Positions 57,284 through 64,000 of a stretch of DNA of 64,000 nt are shown here, in pieces (within the stretch, counting starts at the first letter, position 1; every line of letters begins with the position of its first letter). The stretch lies in the NCBI GenBank assembly GCA_963693365.1, contig CAVNZM010000010.1:124001-188000 (forward strand). Direction: 5' to 3'. Source of the DNA: Amoebidium appalachense (lineage: Eukaryota > Ichthyosporea). A model generated the notes under the pieces. That model was not told the DNA's origin. It was given only the letters and a program-made list of their open reading frames with translations, and searched no databases. The translations under genes and the position numbers were made by a program.

Positions 57284-57375
57284 GTCATAGTTTAGTGGGA
57301 ATGTCGATCTGGTGACAGCCTCTTGTTTGGCTGTGACGGCACCACGCCGGATCCCCTCGACTCCCAATTGGGGGG
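57284..57375 (+). other. tRNA-like sequence next to LINE 3' end
   Basis: GGCGTCATAGTTTAGTGGGA has a good A-box match (TAGTTTAGTGGG). ACAGCC and GGCTGT form an arm around TCTTGTTT, and CCCTCGACTCCC resembles a B box. The arm spacing and an 8-base loop do not fit a standard tRNA, so a degenerate tRNA gene or tRNA-derived SINE head is more likely. It lies just beyond the 3' end of the minus-strand LINE. Confidence 0.4.
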
Positions 57376-57394
57376 TGGCGTAGGTCTCATTTTT

Positions 57395-59040
57395 TGAATA
57401 TTTTTTTATATAATGACTTTATTGATATACTGAGCAAAATAGAAGCCATGGAGATATCACCGATATCTCGGAGAAGAAAATACAAAAGCCCTCACTCTCG
57501 GATACGGAGGACATAACGACTTAATTAAATAATCATACACCCTAGAAAACTCGTTAAACATACCGTGGTTCAACAAATAGTCAATAGACGTAATATCAGG
57601 ATTATCTAAATAAGCCAGTCTTCTAATTTCTAACGGAATAATCTGAGATAAATAAATACATCTATCTAAGTGTTTACGAGAAAAAGGTTCTGCACAAAAG
57701 TGGCACAAACATTTATGGAAACAAAGGTTACAGCGCCAAAATAAACATTTCCAAGCTATATCACAAGGAGGGGTTAGAATTGCAAAATCGTTAAGCGTGG
57801 TAGGTTTACGAGAGGAAGGAAAATATAAGTTGCTAATTTACACAACGATTGTAAAGAAAATAGACGAGTCTCTAATATAAAAAGAAGCACAGGCTCAAGA
57901 GCCCTACCATGATACTCTTTATCACAACGATGAAGCAAAGGATATTGAGTATGAAACCAAGAAACATACTGCTGATAACTAGTAGAAGAGAAAAATAAAG
58001 GAGATAAGTATTTAAAAGGATATCTCGGAATGAGAGGTGATTGGGGATAGGACATTTCGCACGAACATTAGAAATGCCGGGAACAGGTGCTAAAGAAGGA
58101 AAGAATTGCAACAAAGGGTGATAAGAAGGAAGCCTAACCAAATGAAAACAAAAGCGAAGTCCGAATTCATTCATACGTGGCGCGCCAGAGGGAGACCAAA
58201 AACACTCAGCAAGGGAGCCGCCAAAGGATGCCTACGCGAGGTTCGAGAAATAAACTGGATGAATTCACGCTGAAAGGAATCGAATTCCCGAAGAGCCACG
58301 CGCTGTTGCCGTGGAGGGGCACACAAGAGTAACGGAAGGCCATGTTCGAAACGTGGACGAAGAAAAACTTTATAAAGAGTGAGCAAATTGGCAGGATGAA
58401 TATTAGAGATATTTGCGAATATTCCTTGATAGATATGTAAGCGACCACGCGCACGAGAAATGCGCGAAGTCAAATGGCGCTCAAACCAGATACCCTTAGA
58501 GGTGAAAGGAATACCTAAATAGTCATAGGAGGACACGATTGGGATAGGTTGATTGTTCATAGTGTACTGTGCATTGGAAGAAAAGGTGCCGCATTTATCA
58601 TTTATCCCAATTTTCATCTACTCGAAAAGCATGTTATTCATGATAGAAGGATCGTGAGTGACTAAGACAATGTCATCAGCGAAAAAAGGCCGGAGACACA
58701 AGAGTCGCCGGCAACTGGAAATTGTTGAATTTCTACCGCTAAGTCGTCAATAAAGACATCAAAGAGAAGGGGACTCAAAAGTGAGCCCTGTAAAGGGCCT
58801 CGAGTACGATTGAATCCGTTACTCAGTACCCCATTCACAACGGCAGCACCATGGGTGCGGCCAAATAACGCCTGAAGTAGCCGACCAAAGGGAAGAGGTA
58901 GCCCTCGAGAGGCCAACTTGTGCCACAGCAAATTCGTTGGAACCGTGTCATAGGCATTCTTAAGGTCGATAAAGCATACCTCGTGACATCCAGAACGAAT
59001 AGTGTCGTGTAATAGAAGAGCATGAGTATAGCATTTTTTT
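57395..59040 (-). mobile_element. Degenerate 5'-truncated LINE with reverse transcriptase
   Basis: On the minus strand from about 59037: RT motif A FIDLKNAYDTVP, then RGLPLPFGRLLQALFG, motif B GPLQGSLLSPLLFDVFIDDL. A frameshift in the A run at about 58682-58687 precedes motif C FADDIVL. A TAG lies at 58620-58618, then YLGIPFTSKGIWF and a long thumb/C-terminal region with further frameshifts. A final Cys/His knuckle (CNLCFHKCLCHFC) is followed by a stop at 57457. It is non-autonomous as it stands. Endonuclease and ORF1 are absent because the copy begins just before motif A. The 3' tail has TATCAATAAAGTCATTATA and A-rich sequence. Confidence 0.85.
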
Positions 59041-59826
59041 AATAAACTTTTTATAATGACTTCATTGATATTTGATTTTCTGTAGTGGTAGTTTTTTCGG
59101 TTATCCAAGCCATCATTTGCTCCGTGTCATACAATGGTGTTTTATTGTTTGCTGTATGTTCATGGGCTACATAATTGAAATGGCCGTGATGATTGGGTAA
59201 GATATCATAGTATATCTCAAACCACTTAAAAAAAACTATCTATGATATAAAAACGGTACATAAATGCTCAATAAGGTATATGGTAAGGAAACCCTAATAC
59301 ATTTCAGCTTTTGAATGTTTATTTGGCAAGGATAAAACCAGCAACAAAAATGTCCAAACTGATAATAATAAGACTTCGTTGCATGCGTTTGTAGTTTGGA
59401 CCATTTTTTTTTTGTTATGCCTACATGCGCGCTTCTCCAGGGAGGGGAGGGGGGGGGGGGGGGGGGGGGGAGGAGATCAGTTAAAGTTTTCTTTATTTAG
59501 TTTCCACATAAGGCTACTGTATACATCAGGAATAGAACAGTAATATGTCGTATGAGGAGCAGCGGTTCGTGTGATATTCTCAATTGTATACTTGCAGCGG
59601 TATATACAAATTTCCTACATTATGTGCGTAGATTAACTTTCAACACACGCTTCCACTATATTTAGCATTCGCTTGCCCACCATTCTGAGCATATATAAAA
59701 GGTTGTGCCCTCCCCACCTCCTCACCCACCTCCCGGCCCTCCCCCTCAGCCCTCACGCAACGCACGCACACAGAGGCACGCACGCACACCCACACACCCA
59801 CACACCCACACACTAACACGCACACA
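59041..59826. other. LINE-tail remnant and spacer
   Basis: 59050-59073 (minus strand ATATCAATGAAGTCATTATA) repeats the 3' tail of the LINE at 57411-57431, so a second element tail abuts the 5' truncation point. Beyond it is AT-rich unique sequence, a G run near 59449-59470 and no supported gene. Confidence 0.6.
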
Positions 59827-63009
<3,183 letters not shown>

Positions 63010-63020
63010 CTAAATGCGTA

Positions 63021-63063
<43 letters not shown>

Positions 63064-63504
63064 CTGTTTTGTTTTTTTGGAGGGGGGGGAAAGAGGGGGG
63101 GGGGGGGGGGGGGGGAAGGGGGGGAGGGAGGTGGGGGGGAGGGGGGAGGGGGGAGGGGGGAGGGGAAAAGGTGGGAACGGGGTAATGGAAAAGGGGACGG
63201 GGGAAAGAGGGGTGTTAGAGTGCTGAGGTAGGTGGGAGCGGGAGAAGAAGAGAGTCAAACATCGTTGCACTTGGAACCACTTCATGCAAAAAAGTGAAAG
63301 CACACATACACACGCGCATGCGCGCGTGCGCGCACGGACACGTACAAAAACACCGGCGCAGAGAAAGGGAAGGGTATTTGGCGCGGGGTGGGTGGCGGTG
63401 GGGGGGGAGGGAAGTTGGTGAGAGAGGTAGTGTGAGGGGGGGGGGTGGAGGAAGCGGGAGACGGAAGAAGGGGAAGAGAGAGTAAGAGAGTGTGCGTGTT
63501 GGGG

Positions 63505-63538
<34 letters not shown>

Positions 63539-64000
63539 CGCAGGGTGGAACTCGGTGGGGTTGATGGAGATAGAGAGGGAGAGAGAGAGAGCGAGAGCGA
63601 GAAAGAGAGAGGGGACGAGGGGGGGGGGGGGGGGGGGGGCGCGAGAGAGGGAAAGAGAGAGAGAAAAAGAGAAAGAGGGGGGGCGAGGGAGAAAGTGAGC
63701 GAAAGAGAGACAGAGAGAGGCAGAGATAAAAAGAGAGAGAGCTTGTGTGTGTACACGTTTGTGTGTGGGGGGGAGGGGAAGGAGGGAGGGAGGGGGGGGG
63801 GCGGATGTGTGTGTGTGGGTGTGTGGGTGTGTGGGTGTGTGTGTGTGTGCGCGCGCGCGCGTGTGTGCGTTTCTTTACATACGTTTGTGTGTGCGTGCTT
63901 TTACATGTGCCTGTACATGTGGGTGTGTGGTGTATTTTAAAGTTTCTCATAGAATTGAGTGTGCCCGATGACATTGTGTGATCGAAAATTTTTGTCTGTG
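63010..64000. repeat. (GT)n, G runs and GA-rich tracts at the right edge
   Basis: (GT)n at 63023-63061, G-rich sequence to 63180, a G run at 63508-63538, GA-rich sequence at 63570-63740 and GT-rich sequence at about 63744-63900. If the AT-hook gene continues upstream, this is its intron in reverse (C/A-rich near the acceptor at 63010). No further exon is certain. Confidence 0.6.

Noticed and set aside
57455-58620. Several minus-strand frames as separate genes
   Set aside because: They are consecutive pieces of one frameshifted LINE protein (thumb region to Cys/His knuckle).

Overview
The window is nuclear DNA from an intron-rich unicellular eukaryote. Its genes are split into many short exons with GT-AG (two GC-AG) introns, polypyrimidine acceptors and branch-site-like CTAAC motifs. 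The introns and spacers are packed with long C or G runs, (CA)n/(GT)n arrays and retroposon debris. The lineage cannot be fixed from the sequence alone. A mitochondrial class 2 dihydroorotate dehydrogenase, a CaMK-type kinase with a starch-binding module, a PL14-like ectoenzyme and a secreted subtilase suggest a free-living or parasitic protist. Nothing looks bacterial, organellar or viral.

Layout: 1-722, the 3' end of an unrecognised + strand gene. 2814-18755, dihydroorotate dehydrogenase (+, about 15 exons). 21778-33264, a CaMK kinase (+, 13 exons) whose last exon encodes a CBM20 starch/glycogen-binding domain. 35527-36528, an intronless Ser/Thr kinase (-). 41720-42440, a broken piggyBac-like transposase (+). 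44922-51926, a secreted subtilisin-like protease (+) whose block around the catalytic serine cannot be found. 53683-56391, a type II membrane protein with a Cys-rich stalk and a PL14-like lyase domain (-). 57395-59040, a degenerate 5'-truncated LINE (-). 59827-63009, three exons of an unrecognised AT-hook protein (-).

Three features stand out. First, the kinase carries a complete catalytic core, a basic calmodulin-binding-like helix and a C-terminal CBM20 domain in one continuous reading frame under one set of splice choices. This would place a Ca2+-regulated kinase on storage glucan. Second, a family of short dispersed elements shares one 3' end followed by a C-tract and has variable 5' truncation, which looks like retroposition with a poly-C tail. 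Third, many introns are G/T-rich after the donor and C/A-rich before the acceptor, on both strands relative to transcription, so many pre-mRNA introns could fold back on themselves.

The genes do not form an operon or an evident pathway cluster. Exon boundaries were placed by hand from splice signals, phase and protein-family continuity. Those of DHODH (except its N-terminus) and the kinase core are the firmest.
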